Under the pieces are notes generated by a model. The model was not told the origin of the DNA. It did not search any database and saw only the letters and a program-made list of their open reading frames with translations. A stretch of 64,000 bases of DNA from Xanthomonas cassavae CFBP 4642 (lineage in GTDB: Bacteria > Pseudomonadota > Gammaproteobacteria > Xanthomonadales > Xanthomonadaceae), in NCBI RefSeq assembly GCF_000454545.1, contig NZ_CM002139.1, positions 4,865,175-4,929,174 on the forward strand. Reading direction: 5' to 3'. Below are positions 46,669-56,586 of this stretch, one piece after another; position 1 is the first letter of the stretch; each line of letters opens with the position of its first letter. The position numbers and the translations under genes were made by a program.

Positions 46669-47460
46669 ATGCGTGATCAGGCACCCTTGATTCATCCCAC
46701 CGCTGTCATCGATCCCGCGGCGCGACTGGCAGACGATGTGCGCGTCGGCGCGTTCTGCCTGATCGGTGCCGACGTAGAGATCGGCGCCGGCACCGCGGTG
46801 GGGCCGCATTGCTCGATCCACGGCCCCACCCGGATCGGCCGCAACAACCGCTTCATCGGCCACGCCGCGATCGGCGGCGAACCGCAGGACAAGAAGTACG
46901 CCGGCGAGCGCACCGAACTGGTGATCGGCGACGGCAACGTGATCCGCGAGTTCGTCACCATCAATCGCGGCACCGGCGGCGGCGGCGGCATCACCGGGAT
47001 CGGCAACGACAACTGGATGCTGGCCTACACGCACGTGGCGCACGACTGTCATGTTGGCAACCATTGCGTGTTTTCCAACAACACCACCCTGGCCGGCCAC
47101 GTCACCGTGGGCGACTACGTGATCATCAGCGGCTTTGCCGGCGCGCACCAGTTCTGCCGCATCGGCGCGCACGCCTTCCTGGGCATGGGCGCGCTGACCA
47201 ACGGCGACGTGCCGCCGTTCACCATGGTGGGCAGCGAATCGCTGGGCCGCCCGCGCGGCATCAACAGCGAAGGCCTCAAACGCCGCGGTTTCGATGCCGA
47301 GCGCATCACCGCGATCAAGCGCGCCTACCGCACGCTCTACGTGGCCGGCCTGCCGCTTGCCGACGCGAAGCTGCAGCTCGCCGAGCAGGCCAGGAGCAGC
47401 GAGGACGTGCGCGGGATGCTCGAGTTCATCGCAGCGGCAGAGCGGCCGTTGTTGCGATGA
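46669..47460 (+). CDS. lpxA: UDP-N-acetylglucosamine O-acyltransferase
   Basis: First enzyme of lipid A synthesis, 263 residues. Hexapeptide-repeat helix from [20 protein letters not shown] through [20 protein letters not shown] (catalytic His) to [20 protein letters not shown]. The C-terminal helical domain has [31 protein letters not shown] lies a few nt before the ATG. Its stop overlaps lpxB by ATGA. Confidence 0.97.
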   Translation: MRDQAPLIHPTAVIDPAARLADDVRVGAFCLIGADVEIGAGTAVGPHCSIHGPTRIGRNNRFIGHAAIGGEPQDKKYAGERTELVIGDGNVIREFVTINRGTGGGGGITGIGNDNWMLAYTHVAHDCHVGNHCVFSNNTTLAGHVTVGDYVIISGFAGAHQFCRIGAHAFLGMGALTNGDVPPFTMVGSESLGRPRGINSEGLKRRGFDAERITAIKRAYRTLYVAGLPLADAKLQLAEQARSSEDVRGMLEFIAAAERPLLR

Positions 47461-48776
47461 AGGAAATCGGGAATCGAGAGTCGGGAATCGAGACAGGCGT
47501 GCATGAGCGCGCGCCTGCAGACGGCGACCCGACGGCTCTGCCGATTCCCCATTCCCCACTCCCCATTCCCGGCGCGCGTGCGCGCCCTCCCCGCATCGCG
47601 CTGATCGCAGGCGAGGCCTCCGGCGACATCCTGGGCGCGGGGCTGATCGAGCAGTTGCGGCTGCGCTACCCGGGTGCCGAATTCGTGGGCATCGGCGGCG
47701 ATGCGATGCGCGGTGCGGGATGCCAGACCTGGTTCGATGCCAGCGAGCTGGCGGTGATGGGCCTGACCGAGGTGCTGCGGCATCTGCCGCGCCTGCTCAA
47801 GCTGCGCAGCGCGTTCCGCGAGCGCGTGCTGGCGTGGAAGCCGGACGTGTTCATCGGCATCGATGCGCCGGATTTCAATCTGCCGGTGGAGCGCTGGCTC
47901 AAGCAGCGCGGCATCAAGACCGTGCATTACGTCAGCCCCTCGGTCTGGGCCTGGCGCGAAAAGCGTGCGGAAAAGATCGGCGCCAGTGCCGACCTGGTGC
48001 TGTGCCTGTTCCCGATGGAACCGCCGATCTATGCCAAACACGGCGTGGACGCGCGCTTCGTCGGCCACCCGATGGCCGACGACATCGGCTACCAGGCCGA
48101 CCGCGAGGCCGCGCGCGCCAAGCTGGGGTTGTCTGCCTCCAGTACCGTGCTGGCGGTGCTGCCGGGCAGCCGACATGGCGAGATCAGCCGCCTCGGCGAC
48201 ACCTTCTTCCAGGCGGCCTGGCTGGTGTCCGAACACCTGTCCAATTTGCATGTGCTGGTGCCCGCCGCCAACCCGGGCTGCAAGCAATCGCTGGCCGAAC
48301 AGCTATCGCGTTCTTCGCTGCCGGTGATGCGCTCGCACCTGCTCGACGGCCAGGCGCGCACGGCGATGCTGGCCGCCGACGTGGTGCTGCTGGCCTCCGG
48401 CACCGCCACGCTGGAGGCCATGCTGGTCAAGCGCCCGATGGTGGTCGGCTACAAGGTGGCGCCGCTGACCTACCGCATCGTCAAGACGCTGGGACTGCTC
48501 AAGGTCAACCGCTATGCGCTGCCCAACATCCTGGCCAACGACGACCTCGCCCCCGAGCTGATGCAGGACGACTGCACCCCGGAACGGCTATGTGTGGCGC
48601 TGCTGGACTGGTTCAAGCACCCCGGCAAGGTCGCCGCCCTGCAGCCGCGGTATCTGGCCCTGCACGCGCAACTGCGCCGCGATGCGTCCGCACGCGCGGC
48701 CGATGCGGTGGCCGGGCTGCTTCAGGGCCGGGATTCGGGAGTGGGCATTCGGGATTCGTCAGGAGCGAAGGCATGA
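47457..48776 (+). CDS. lpxB: Lipid-A-disaccharide synthase with repeat-derived ends
   Basis: Peripheral membrane GT-B glycosyltransferase of 439 residues that joins UDP-diacylglucosamine to lipid X. The enzyme proper starts at about residue 45 with [20 protein letters not shown] and includes [38 protein letters not shown], and [20 protein letters not shown]. Residues 2-44 ([12 protein letters not shown], then [13 protein letters not shown]) are encoded by a pair of inverted heptamer arrays, and the last residues ([16 protein letters not shown]) by another array. Start and stop overlap lpxA and rnhB by ATGA, so the added ends look translated. Confidence 0.95.
   Translation: MKEIGNRESGIETGVHERAPADGDPTALPIPHSPLPIPGARARPPRIALIAGEASGDILGAGLIEQLRLRYPGAEFVGIGGDAMRGAGCQTWFDASELAVMGLTEVLRHLPRLLKLRSAFRERVLAWKPDVFIGIDAPDFNLPVERWLKQRGIKTVHYVSPSVWAWREKRAEKIGASADLVLCLFPMEPPIYAKHGVDARFVGHPMADDIGYQADREAARAKLGLSASSTVLAVLPGSRHGEISRLGDTFFQAAWLVSEHLSNLHVLVPAANPGCKQSLAEQLSRSSLPVMRSHLLDGQARTAMLAADVVLLASGTATLEAMLVKRPMVVGYKVAPLTYRIVKTLGLLKVNRYALPNILANDDLAPELMQDDCTPERLCVALLDWFKHPGKVAALQPRYLALHAQLRRDASARAADAVAGLLQGRDSGVGIRDSSGAKA
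47463..47572 (+). repeat. Paired inverted heptamer arrays inside lpxB 5' end
   Basis: The G-rich arm 47463-47492 (GAAATCGGGAATCGAGAGTC and so on) and the C-rich arm 47541-47572 (CCGATTCCCCATTCCCCACT and on) face each other across 48 bp. The whole element is in frame and codes for lpxB residues 3-39. Confidence 0.85.
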
Positions 48777-48874
48777 ATCTCCGCGCCTCTCACCCTCCAG
48801 GCGAAAGTGCAAATGCCGAGCAACGTCAGTCGCCGTTGTTTAGCCAATCCCAAATCCCTAATTCCCAATCCCGG
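48730..48874 (+). repeat. Paired inverted heptamer arrays across lpxB/rnhB
   Basis: The G-rich arm at 48730-48758 codes for the C-terminal tail of LpxB. The C-rich arm at 48844-48874 codes for the SQIPNSQSR part of the RnhB N-terminus. The 85 bp between them hold the overlapping stop and start codons of the two genes. Confidence 0.85.
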
Positions 48875-49528
48875 CTCTTGGTCGCCGGCGTCGACGAAGC
48901 CGGCCGCGGTCCGCTCGCCGGTCCCGTCGCGGTGGCAGCGGTGGTATTCGACCCGGGCAAGCCGCGCATCAACGGGCTGGACGATTCCAAGCAGCTCAGC
49001 GCGCAGCGCCGCGAGCAGCTGTATGCGCGCATCATCGACCGGGCACTGGCGTGGTCGGTGGTGTTGATCGACAGCGAGGAGATCGACCGCATCAACATCT
49101 ACCAGGCGACCATGCTCGGCATGCGGCGCGCGGTGGAAGGGGTGGCGCATGTGGCCGGGTTCGCGCGCATCGACGGCAACCGCGTCCCCAAGGGGCTGCC
49201 CTGCCCGGCCGAGGCGCTGATCGGTGGCGATGCGCTGGACCGCGCCATCATGGCTGCCTCGATCGTGGCCAAGGTCACTCGCGACCGCCTGATGCATCAG
49301 CTGCATGCCCAGCACCCCGAATACCGCTTCGACCAGCACAAGGGGTACAGCACCCCGACCCACCTGGCGGCCCTGCAGACCCATGGGCCGTGCCTGCAGC
49401 ATCGCCGCAGCTTTGCGCCGGTGCGGTTGGCACTGGAGAGCCGTGAGAGCCGGGAGAGCCGGGACCCGGGACCCGGGACCGGGGACCCGGAACAGCTGCA
49501 GGTTGGGCGGTTGGTGGCGCCGCTTTAG
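48773..49528 (+). CDS. rnhB: Ribonuclease HII with repeat-derived tails
   Basis: Removes ribonucleotides from RNA/DNA hybrids. The enzyme core starts near residue 35: [20 protein letters not shown] contains the catalytic Asp41-Glu42 pair, and [17 protein letters not shown] and [20 protein letters not shown] follow. The protein has 251 residues, longer than E. coli RNase HII (198), because of a 34-residue N-terminal and an about 32-residue C-terminal extension ([20 protein letters not shown]). Both lie over G/C-rich repeat arrays. The start overlaps the lpxB stop by ATGA. Confidence 0.95.
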   Translation: MNLRASHPPGESANAEQRQSPLFSQSQIPNSQSRLLVAGVDEAGRGPLAGPVAVAAVVFDPGKPRINGLDDSKQLSAQRREQLYARIIDRALAWSVVLIDSEEIDRINIYQATMLGMRRAVEGVAHVAGFARIDGNRVPKGLPCPAEALIGGDALDRAIMAASIVAKVTRDRLMHQLHAQHPEYRFDQHKGYSTPTHLAALQTHGPCLQHRRSFAPVRLALESRESRESRDPGPGTGDPEQLQVGRLVAPL

Positions 49529-49640
49529 AGGTCGGGACCCGGAAGAGCAACAGCACAGCAACAGCAACAGAAACGGCGGGTGGCGTCCCGCCACGTAGTC
49601 CCGCTTTTGCTTTCCTGGGTCCCGGCCCCCGGTTCCCGGC
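49447..49640 (+). repeat. GGGACCC-type inverted arrays, rnhB 3' end to dnaE leader
   Basis: The G-rich arm 49447-49490 repeats GGGACCC and GAGAGCC units and codes for the RnhB tail. A C-rich partner CCTGGGTCCCGGCCCCCGGT and onward lies at 49614-49640, just before dnaE. A further GGTCGGGACCCGG stands at 49530-49542. Sequence units differ from the GGGATTC arrays, but layout and size are alike. Confidence 0.7.
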
Positions 49641-49703
49641 TTGTCAAGCCTTGTCCGCCCCCGCCCCCGCCGGTACCCTGACCGCGCATTATTCCGGTCC
49701 CGC

Positions 49704-52700
49704 ATGTCCACTTCCCGTTTCGTCCATCTGCACGTCCACACCGAGTTCTCGCTGGCGGATTCCACCATCCGTGTGCCCGAGAAACCGGATCAGGCTGACC
49801 CGAAAAAGGCCAAACAGGCCAACCTGCTGAGCCGGGCGGTCGAACTCGACATGCCCGCGCTGGCGGTCACCGACCTCAACAACCTGTTCGCGCTGGTCAA
49901 GTTCTACAAGGCCGCCGAAGGCGTGGGCATCAAGCCCATCGCCGGCGCCGACGTGATGATCGCTACGCCGGACATGACGCCCTGGCGCATGACCCTGCTG
50001 TGCCGCGACCGCGACGGCTACCTGAGCCTGTCGCGGCTGCTCACGCGCGCCTGGATGGAAGGCCACCGCCCCGAAGGCGGCGTGGCGATCCATCCGGAAT
50101 GGCTGCAGGCCGGCCACGCCAACCTGTTCGCGCTGGCCGGTCGCGACAGCCTGGCCGGGCGCCTGTTCAACGAAGGCCGCGCGGATCTGGCCGAGCAACA
50201 ACTGGCCGACTGGCAGCGCGTGTTCGGCGATGGCCTGCACCTGGAGCTCACCCGCACCGGGCGCGAGGGCGAGGAACGCTTCAACCAGTTCGCCCTGCAC
50301 GCCGCCGGCGTACGCGGGTTGCCGGTCGTGGCCAGCAACGATGTGCGATTTCTGTATGCCAGCGACTTCAACGCGCACGAAGCGCGCGTATGCATTTCCT
50401 CCGGCCGCGTGCTGGACGACCCCAAGCGCCCGCGCGACTACAGCGACCAGCAGTACATGAAGTCCAGCGAGGAGATGGCGGCGCTGTTCGCCGACATCCC
50501 CGACGCCATCGCCAACACGCATGCGCTGGCGCAGCGCTGCAACATCGAGATGCGCCTGGGCACCTACTTCCTGCCCGCCTATCCGGTGCCCGAAGACGAG
50601 ACCCTGGATACCTGGATTCGCAGCCAGTCGCGCGCGGGCCTGGCCGCGCGCCTGGAAAAGAACCCGATCGCCCCGGGCAAGACGCGCCAGGACTATGTGG
50701 ACCGACTCGAATTCGAGCTGGACACCATCATCAAGATGGGCTTCCCCGGCTACTTCCTGATCGTGGCCGACTTCATCCAGTGGGGCAAGAACCAGGGCAT
50801 TCCGATCGGCCCGGGGCGCGGTTCCGGCGCCGGCTCGCTGGTGGCCTGGGCGCTGCAGATCACCGACCTGGACCCGCTGCCGTACAACCTGCTGTTCGAG
50901 CGCTTCCTGAACCCCGAGCGCGTGTCGATGCCCGACTTCGACATCGACTTCTGCATGGACCGCCGCGACGAAGTCATCGACTACGTGGCACGCAAGTACG
51001 GCCGCGAACGCGTCAGCCAGATCATCACCTACGGCACCATGGCGGCCAAGGCGGTGGTGCGCGATGCCGGACGCGTGCTCGGTTTCAGCTATGGTCTGGT
51101 CGACAGCGTTGCCAAGCTGATCCCCAACATCCTGGGCATCACGCTCAAGGACGCGATGGGCGAAGGCAAGGACTCGGAGATGGCCTCGCCGGACCTGATC
51201 CAGCGCTACCAGGTCGAAGACGACGTGCGCGACCTGATGGATCTGGCGCGCCAGCTGGAAGACCTCACCCGCAATGCCGGCAAGCATGCCGGCGGCGTGG
51301 TGATCGCGCCCGATCCGCTCTCCGAGTTCTGCCCGCTGTTCGCCGAACACGACGAAGACGGCCGCGGCAAGAATCCGGTCACCCAGTTCGACAAGGACGA
51401 CGTCGAAGCGGTGGGCCTGGTGAAGTTCGACTTCCTGGGCCTGCGCACGCTGACCATCATCGATTGGGCGGTCAAGGCGATCAACGTGCGCCACGCGCGC
51501 GCCGGCATCGACCCGGTGGACATCACCGCCATCCCGCTCGACGACGTGCCCACCTACAAGGGCGTGTTCGCCTCCGGCAGCACCGGTGCGGTGTTCCAGT
51601 TCGAATCCTCGGGCATGCGCCGCCTGCTCAAGGACGCGCGCCCGGACCGCTTCGAAGACCTGATTGCGCTGGTGTCGCTGTACCGTCCCGGCCCGATGGA
51701 CCTGATCCCGGACTTCAACGCGCGCAAGCACGGCCAGCAGGAAATCGTGTACCCCGATCCGCGCACCGAAGCGATCCTGAAAGACACCTACGGCATCATG
51801 GTGTATCAGGAGCAGGTGATGCAGATGGCGCAGATCGTCGGCGACTATTCGCTGGGCGGCGCCGACCTGCTGCGTCGCGCGATGGGCAAGAAAGTGCCGG
51901 CCGAAATGGCCAAGCACCGCGAGATCTTCCGCGAAGGTGCGGCCAAGGGCGGCGTGAGCGCGGCCAAGGCCGACGAAATCTTCGACCTGATGGAGAAGTT
52001 TGCCGGCTACGGCTTCAACAAGTCGCACGCCGCCGCCTACGCGCTGGTCAGCTACCAGACCGCGTGGCTGAAACGGCATTACCCGGCCGAATTCATGGCC
52101 GCCACGCTGTCCTCGGACATGGACAACACCGACAAGGTGGTCGGCTTTCTCGATGAGGTGCGCAACCTCGGCCTCACCGTCAATCCGCCGCGCGTCAACG
52201 AGTCTGCGTACATGTTCGAGGCGGCCAGCCCGGACACCATCCAATACGGCCTGGGTGCGATCAAGGGCGTCGGCCAGGGCGCGTGCGAGGCGATCGTCGA
52301 AGAACGCCAGCGCGGCGGTCCCTACACTACGCTGCTGGATTTCTGCACGCGCATGGGCACCGCAAAGCTCAACCGGCGCACGCTGGAAGCGATGATCAAT
52401 GCCGGCGCGATGGATGGCCTGGGCAAGAACCGCGCCTCACTGATGCTGCAGCTGCCCGAGGTGATGAAGGCCACCGAGCAGATGGCGCGCGAACGTGCGT
52501 CTGGCCAGAACTCGCTGTTCGGCGGGCCAGACCCAAGCGCACCGGTAATGCGCCTGGACCTGCCTGAGAGCAAGGAATGGCCGCTTGGCCAGCTGCTCAC
52601 CGGCGAGCGCGAAACGCTGGGCTTCTACCTCAGCGGTCACCCGTTCGACCCGCACCGCGACGAAGTGCGCGAGCTGGTCGGCTGCGATCTGGGCGCGCTG

Positions 52701-53291
52701 GAAAAGATCCTGGCATCGCAACAACGTGGTGGCGGCAGCAGCGGCGACGGCGAGAAACGCGCGTGGCGGCCGGAAGTCAGCGCGATCCTGGCCGGCCAGG
52801 TGGTCGGCGTGCGCCGCAAGGGCGACAGCCAGGTGTTCGTGCAACTCGAAGACGGCCGTGGCCGGGTCGAATGCAGCGCGTTCTCCGATGCGATGGCCGA
52901 ATTCGGCCACCTGCTCACCCGCGACCGCATCCTGATCGTCAAGGGCGGCCTGCGCGAGGACGAATTCAACGGCGGCTACAGCCTGCGCATCCGCCAGTGC
53001 TGGGATTACGAGCAGATCTGCGCCGAGCACGCGCAGCGGCTCTCGCTGCGGCTGGACCTGCGCGAGAAGCAGGCCTTCTCCCGTATCGAGGCGCTGCTGG
53101 CCACACACCGCCCCGGCAAGACGCCCCTGCGCCTGGACCTGCTGCTGCGCGCACCCAGCGGCGGCGTAGCCGGCATGCTCGACCTCAATGGCACCCATTC
53201 GGTGCGCATCGACCAGCAGCTGATGGACAGCCTGCGCGCCGACCCCGCGGTGCGGACGGTGAAGATCAAGTACAGCCCGCCGTGGGCGTGA
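49704..53291 (+). CDS. dnaE: DNA polymerase III alpha subunit
   Basis: Replicative polymerase catalytic subunit of 1195 residues (E. coli 1160). The PHP domain begins FVHLHVHTEFSLADSTI. The polymerase palm has GPGRGSGAGSLVAWALQITD and the catalytic Asp411/Asp413 in MPDFDIDFCMDRRDEVIDYV. The fingers region has RPGPMDLIPDF. The C-terminal OB fold shows VSAILAGQVVGVRRKGDSQV. The ATG at 49704 gives the family start; an upstream in-frame ATG at 49641 is rejected. It follows rnhB and precedes accA, the order also seen in E. coli. Confidence 0.98.
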   Translation: MSTSRFVHLHVHTEFSLADSTIRVPEKPDQADPKKAKQANLLSRAVELDMPALAVTDLNNLFALVKFYKAAEGVGIKPIAGADVMIATPDMTPWRMTLLCRDRDGYLSLSRLLTRAWMEGHRPEGGVAIHPEWLQAGHANLFALAGRDSLAGRLFNEGRADLAEQQLADWQRVFGDGLHLELTRTGREGEERFNQFALHAAGVRGLPVVASNDVRFLYASDFNAHEARVCISSGRVLDDPKRPRDYSDQQYMKSSEEMAALFADIPDAIANTHALAQRCNIEMRLGTYFLPAYPVPEDETLDTWIRSQSRAGLAARLEKNPIAPGKTRQDYVDRLEFELDTIIKMGFPGYFLIVADFIQWGKNQGIPIGPGRGSGAGSLVAWALQITDLDPLPYNLLFERFLNPERVSMPDFDIDFCMDRRDEVIDYVARKYGRERVSQIITYGTMAAKAVVRDAGRVLGFSYGLVDSVAKLIPNILGITLKDAMGEGKDSEMASPDLIQRYQVEDDVRDLMDLARQLEDLTRNAGKHAGGVVIAPDPLSEFCPLFAEHDEDGRGKNPVTQFDKDDVEAVGLVKFDFLGLRTLTIIDWAVKAINVRHARAGIDPVDITAIPLDDVPTYKGVFASGSTGAVFQFESSGMRRLLKDARPDRFEDLIALVSLYRPGPMDLIPDFNARKHGQQEIVYPDPRTEAILKDTYGIMVYQEQVMQMAQIVGDYSLGGADLLRRAMGKKVPAEMAKHREIFREGAAKGGVSAAKADEIFDLMEKFAGYGFNKSHAAAYALVSYQTAWLKRHYPAEFMAATLSSDMDNTDKVVGFLDEVRNLGLTVNPPRVNESAYMFEAASPDTIQYGLGAIKGVGQGACEAIVEERQRGGPYTTLLDFCTRMGTAKLNRRTLEAMINAGAMDGLGKNRASLMLQLPEVMKATEQMARERASGQNSLFGGPDPSAPVMRLDLPESKEWPLGQLLTGERETLGFYLSGHPFDPHRDEVRELVGCDLGALEKILASQQRGGGSSGDGEKRAWRPEVSAILAGQVVGVRRKGDSQVFVQLEDGRGRVECSAFSDAMAEFGHLLTRDRILIVKGGLREDEFNGGYSLRIRQCWDYEQICAEHAQRLSLRLDLREKQAFSRIEALLATHRPGKTPLRLDLLLRAPSGGVAGMLDLNGTHSVRIDQQLMDSLRADPAVRTVKIKYSPPWA

Positions 53292-53294
53292 GGA

Positions 53295-53400
53295 GCCGGG
53301 ATTCGGCATTCGGGATTGGGGACTCGTAACAGCAGCACTGCGACTTCGGCGCTGCAACAGACCGCCGTTACGAATCCCCAATCCCGAATCCCCAATCCCT
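53295..53400 (+). repeat. Paired inverted heptamer arrays between dnaE and accA
   Basis: The G-rich arm 53295-53326 (GCCGGGATTCGGCATTCGGG and on) and the C-rich arm 53371-53400 (CGAATCCCCAATCCCGAATC and on) are separated by 44 bp. The arms pair well as RNA. The element begins four bp after the dnaE stop. Confidence 0.88.
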
Positions 53401-53481
53401 GCCGTGCAACCGCACGGCTCCGTACGGGCCGAAGGCAGCGCTTCAGCTACACTCCCCGCCTTACGTTGACGACGCCATTGC

Positions 53482-54441
53482 ATGAATCCCAACTACCTCG
53501 ACTTCGAGCAACCCATCGCCGATCTGGAAGCCAAGATCCAGGAACTGCGCAAGGCCAGTACCGGCCCCGCGGTCAACGTGGACACCGAGGTGCGGGCGCT
53601 GCGCGACAAGCTGCGCGTGCGCACTGCGCAGATCTTCCGCGACCTGTCGGCCTGGCAGGTCTCGCAGCTGGCGCGGCACCCGCAGCGCCCGTACACGCTG
53701 GACTACATCGACACCATCTGCGACGAATTCCAGGAGCTGGCCGGCGACCGCGCCTATGCCGACGACAAGGCCATCGTCGGTGGCCTGGGCCGCATCGACG
53801 GGCGCCCGGTGGTCATCATCGGCCACCAGAAGGGCCGCGACACCAAGACCAAGGTGGCGCGCAACTTCGGCATGCCGCGCCCTGAGGGCTACCGCAAGGC
53901 GCTGCGCCTGATGAAGCTGGCCGAACGGTTCCGCTTGCCGCTGCTGACCTTAATCGACACCCCCGGCGCGTACCCCGGCATCGGTGCCGAGGAGCGCGGC
54001 CAGTCCGAGGCGATCGCGCGCAACCTGCTGGAAATGGCCGAGCTCAAGATCCCGGTGATCTGCACCGTGATCGGTGAAGGCGGCTCCGGCGGTGCGCTGG
54101 CGATCGGCGTGGGCGACCGCACCCTGATGCTGGAATACGGCACCTATTCGGTCATCTCGCCCGAAGGTTGCGCCTCGATCCTGTGGAAGGACGCGGCCAA
54201 GGCCAAGGACGCCGCCGAACAACTCGGCCTCACCGCCAAGCGCCTGAAAGGCCTGGGTCTGGTCGACAAGGTCATCCGCGAACCTACCGGCGGCGCGCAC
54301 CGCAACCCCGAGCAGATGGGCAAGCGCCTGAAAGCCGTGCTGCTCAACGAACTGGACGCGCTGGAAAAGGTCCCGGTGGAAACCCTGCTGCAGCAACGCT
54401 ACGAGCGGCTGCGCAGCTACGGTGCCTACGAAGGGCATTGA
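53482..54441 (+). CDS. accA: Acetyl-CoA carboxylase carboxyltransferase alpha subunit
   Basis: Subunit of 319 residues of the enzyme making malonyl-CoA, the first committed step of fatty acid synthesis; it works with AccD, AccB and AccC encoded elsewhere. Motifs include [60 protein letters not shown] and [20 protein letters not shown]. It closes the conserved block and supplies lipid A and phospholipid synthesis encoded upstream. Confidence 0.98.
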   Translation: MNPNYLDFEQPIADLEAKIQELRKASTGPAVNVDTEVRALRDKLRVRTAQIFRDLSAWQVSQLARHPQRPYTLDYIDTICDEFQELAGDRAYADDKAIVGGLGRIDGRPVVIIGHQKGRDTKTKVARNFGMPRPEGYRKALRLMKLAERFRLPLLTLIDTPGAYPGIGAEERGQSEAIARNLLEMAELKIPVICTVIGEGGSGGALAIGVGDRTLMLEYGTYSVISPEGCASILWKDAAKAKDAAEQLGLTAKRLKGLGLVDKVIREPTGGAHRNPEQMGKRLKAVLLNELDALEKVPVETLLQQRYERLRSYGAYEGH

Positions 54442-54502
54442 TCCGCGTGCACGATGACCGGCCGCGCCGAGCGCGCGGCCATGGAAAGGATGCCTCACTC
54501 GC

Positions 54503-55258
54503 ATGTCCCCACTTCTGCTGATTTCGCTATTGCTGCAGGCCGCCTGCTGCGTCCACGTGGTGCGCAGCGGGCGCCCGCTGTACTGGATCTTCCTGCTGCT
54601 GGCGTTTTCGTTGCTGGCGGTGCTGGTCTATGTGTTCGTGGCGGTGATTCCCGACCTGCGCAACGACCCCAGCGCACGCCGCAGCCTGACGCGCGTGCGC
54701 AACACCCTGGATCCGCAGCGCGAACAGCGCGATGCCTCGCGCCGGCTGGATGTGGCCGATACTCCGGAAAATCGTCGCCAGCTCGCCGAAAGCCTGCTGG
54801 CACGCGGCGATTACGCGCAGGCCGCCGAGCATTACCAGGGCGCGCTGCGCGGGCTATACCGCGACGATCCGCACCTGATGCTGGGCCTGGCCAAGGCGCA
54901 GTTCGGGCTGGGCCAGCCGCAGCAGACGCGCCAGACCCTGGACGCATTGATCGCGGCCAACCCCGGCTTTCGTTCGCACGACGGGCATCTGTTATATGCG
55001 CGTGCCGTCGAAGACAGCGGCGACACCGAGGCCGCGCTGCACGAGTACGAGACGCTGGCGCAGGGTTATCCGGGCGAAGAGGCGCGCGTGCGCTATGCGC
55101 AGCTGCTGCAGCGCACCGCGCGCAGCGACCAGGCCAAGGCAGTGTACGAACAGGTGCTGCGCCATGCCGCTGCCTCGCCCAAGCATTACCAACGCGAGCA
55201 ACGCGCCTGGGTCGACCTGGCACGCAAGGGCCTGCGCGAACTGGACACCGGCGCGTAA
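54503..55258 (+). CDS. Membrane protein with PLDc_N-like start and TPR domain
   Basis: Protein of 251 residues. Two hydrophobic helices at about 2-18 and 27-50 contain SGRPLYWIFLLLAFSLLAVL, which resembles the short membrane module at the N-terminus of cardiolipin synthases (PLDc_N). From about residue 95 it consists of tetratricopeptide repeats (LAESLLARGDYAQAAEHYQG, GLAKAQFGLGQPQQTRQTLD, EAALHEYETLAQGYPGEEAR). No phospholipase catalytic motif is present. It is probably a membrane-anchored scaffold; its partner is unknown. AAGGA lies 12 nt before the ATG. Confidence 0.75.
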   Translation: MSPLLLISLLLQAACCVHVVRSGRPLYWIFLLLAFSLLAVLVYVFVAVIPDLRNDPSARRSLTRVRNTLDPQREQRDASRRLDVADTPENRRQLAESLLARGDYAQAAEHYQGALRGLYRDDPHLMLGLAKAQFGLGQPQQTRQTLDALIAANPGFRSHDGHLLYARAVEDSGDTEAALHEYETLAQGYPGEEARVRYAQLLQRTARSDQAKAVYEQVLRHAAASPKHYQREQRAWVDLARKGLRELDTGA

Positions 55259-55342
55259 TCGTCGGCCGCTCCAGGCGTCAGCTGTGGACAACCACCGCGA
55301 TGCGCATGCCGACAGCATCCTCGCGCGGCCAAGGCGACCAGC

Positions 55343-55783
55343 ATGCCCAGGAAACCCGACATCGAGGCAGGCCTGAAGGCCGAGATCGACCACTTGCTGG
55401 CGCTGTCCACGCACGCATTTCGCAGCGGCGCCCTGGCGAACTCGCTGGCCCTCGGATTGCAGGCGTGGGCGCTGATCCCCGAGCCCAAGCAGGCCTGGGA
55501 TTACTACCCGCAAAGCCTGTCGGCGAGCTTCGTGAAGGACTACGCCGATCTGCGCGATGAGGACAACGTGCGTCAGTGGATCGAGGTGATGGCGCTGATG
55601 TACGACGATCCGGATCACACCGACCATCTCGTGCTGATGACCGAAGGCGAAGCACTGCTGCAGCTCGGCGATGAAGCGCGCGCCCGCGCTGTCTTCGGGA
55701 AAATTTACGCGCTGTACGGCAAGACGGGATTTGCCGGGCACCAGAAGCGCTATCTGGCCTTGCATCTCGAGCGACAGCGCTAG
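55343..55783 (+). CDS. Hypothetical helical protein
   Basis: Soluble, mostly alpha-helical protein of 146 residues that I do not recognise. The N-terminal half carries EAGLKAEIDHLLALSTHAFR, the second half DHLVLMTEGEALLQLGDEAR followed by ARAVFGKIYALYGKTGF, which is similar to a single TPR-like helical pair. No signal peptide or membrane segment is present. AAGG stands about 8 nt before the ATG. It follows the TPR protein by 84 bp and could be co-transcribed with it. Confidence 0.65.
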   Translation: MPRKPDIEAGLKAEIDHLLALSTHAFRSGALANSLALGLQAWALIPEPKQAWDYYPQSLSASFVKDYADLRDEDNVRQWIEVMALMYDDPDHTDHLVLMTEGEALLQLGDEARARAVFGKIYALYGKTGFAGHQKRYLALHLERQR

Positions 55784-56067
55784 GATGCGTAACGCACCAC
55801 TACGGCTGCCATGCGGCCGCTTCGCGCCTCATCGCTCGCGGCTGCATCGACGTGCGTGTTGCTGCAGCTGATCCGTTTTTACAGTCACTGCACGAACGCG
55901 ACGCGCCGAGGCATGACTGCATGCAGCTCATTCCGCTCCTGTCTGTGGAGGCAGTCCTGCGCTTGCGACGCCGATGCCGCCGTGGGCCAGCTCGCGCTCC
56001 ACGCCCTCGCGCTCGGTGATGTCGCGAGCGAGTCCAGCAAGCCTGCACAACCCCGCTTTGGCCTAGC

Positions 56068-56514
56068 TCAAAACGGCTTGGCCAACACCAGCCAGATCAC
56101 GCCCACCAGCAGGATCACCGGCACTTCATTGAACCAACGCAGGGCCCGACCACCGGGCACGGCCCGTCCCTGCTCGGCGCCCTTGACCCAGCGGCCGGAC
56201 ACGATGTAGTGGGCAAGAATCAGGGCCACCGCAAACAGCTTGGCGTGCAGCCAGCCGCCGGCCACCATCGTCGGGAAATCCGGAATCACCCGGTAGCCCT
56301 GCCACAGCACCGCGCCCAGCAGCAGCGCCAGGCCGAGCATGCTGTGGCCGAACGTGTACAGCCGCCGCCCCATCAGCACCAGGCGCGCGCGTACCGCAGT
56401 GTCGTTGCCGGCTTCGGCGATATTGACCAGGATACGCGGCAGGTAGAACACCGCGGCCATCCAGGCGATCACGAACAACAGGTGGAAGGTCTTGATCCAC
56501 AAATACAGGGTCAT
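56068..56514 (-). CDS. hemJ: Protoporphyrinogen oxidase HemJ (UPF0093/CopD-like)
   Basis: Inner-membrane protein of 148 residues with four hydrophobic helices. It begins LWIKTFHLLFVIAWMAAVFY with a conserved His, then FYLPRILVN, RLYTFGHSMLGLALLLGAVL and GWLHAKLFAVALILAHYIV, the haem-linked His pattern of HemJ. It converts protoporphyrinogen IX to protoporphyrin in bacteria without HemG/HemY. It is a single leftward gene. Confidence 0.88.
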   Translation of the reverse strand: MTLYLWIKTFHLLFVIAWMAAVFYLPRILVNIAEAGNDTAVRARLVLMGRRLYTFGHSMLGLALLLGAVLWQGYRVIPDFPTMVAGGWLHAKLFAVALILAHYIVSGRWVKGAEQGRAVPGGRALRWFNEVPVILLVGVIWLVLAKPF

Positions 56515-56586
56515 GTGCTGGCTCCGCTGGCTCGCGTAGGATGGCCCGCATTTTCACCTATCCAAGGGCGCGAAAGCGCGTCACAC

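Noticed and set aside
47463..47572. CRISPR-like impression from short regular repeats
   Set aside because: Units are 7 bp without spacers and occur as inverted arrays; no cas genes are in the window.
49689..52244. 851-codon minus-strand frame opposite dnaE
   Set aside because: Mirror of dnaE codons in a high-GC genome; no recognisable motif.
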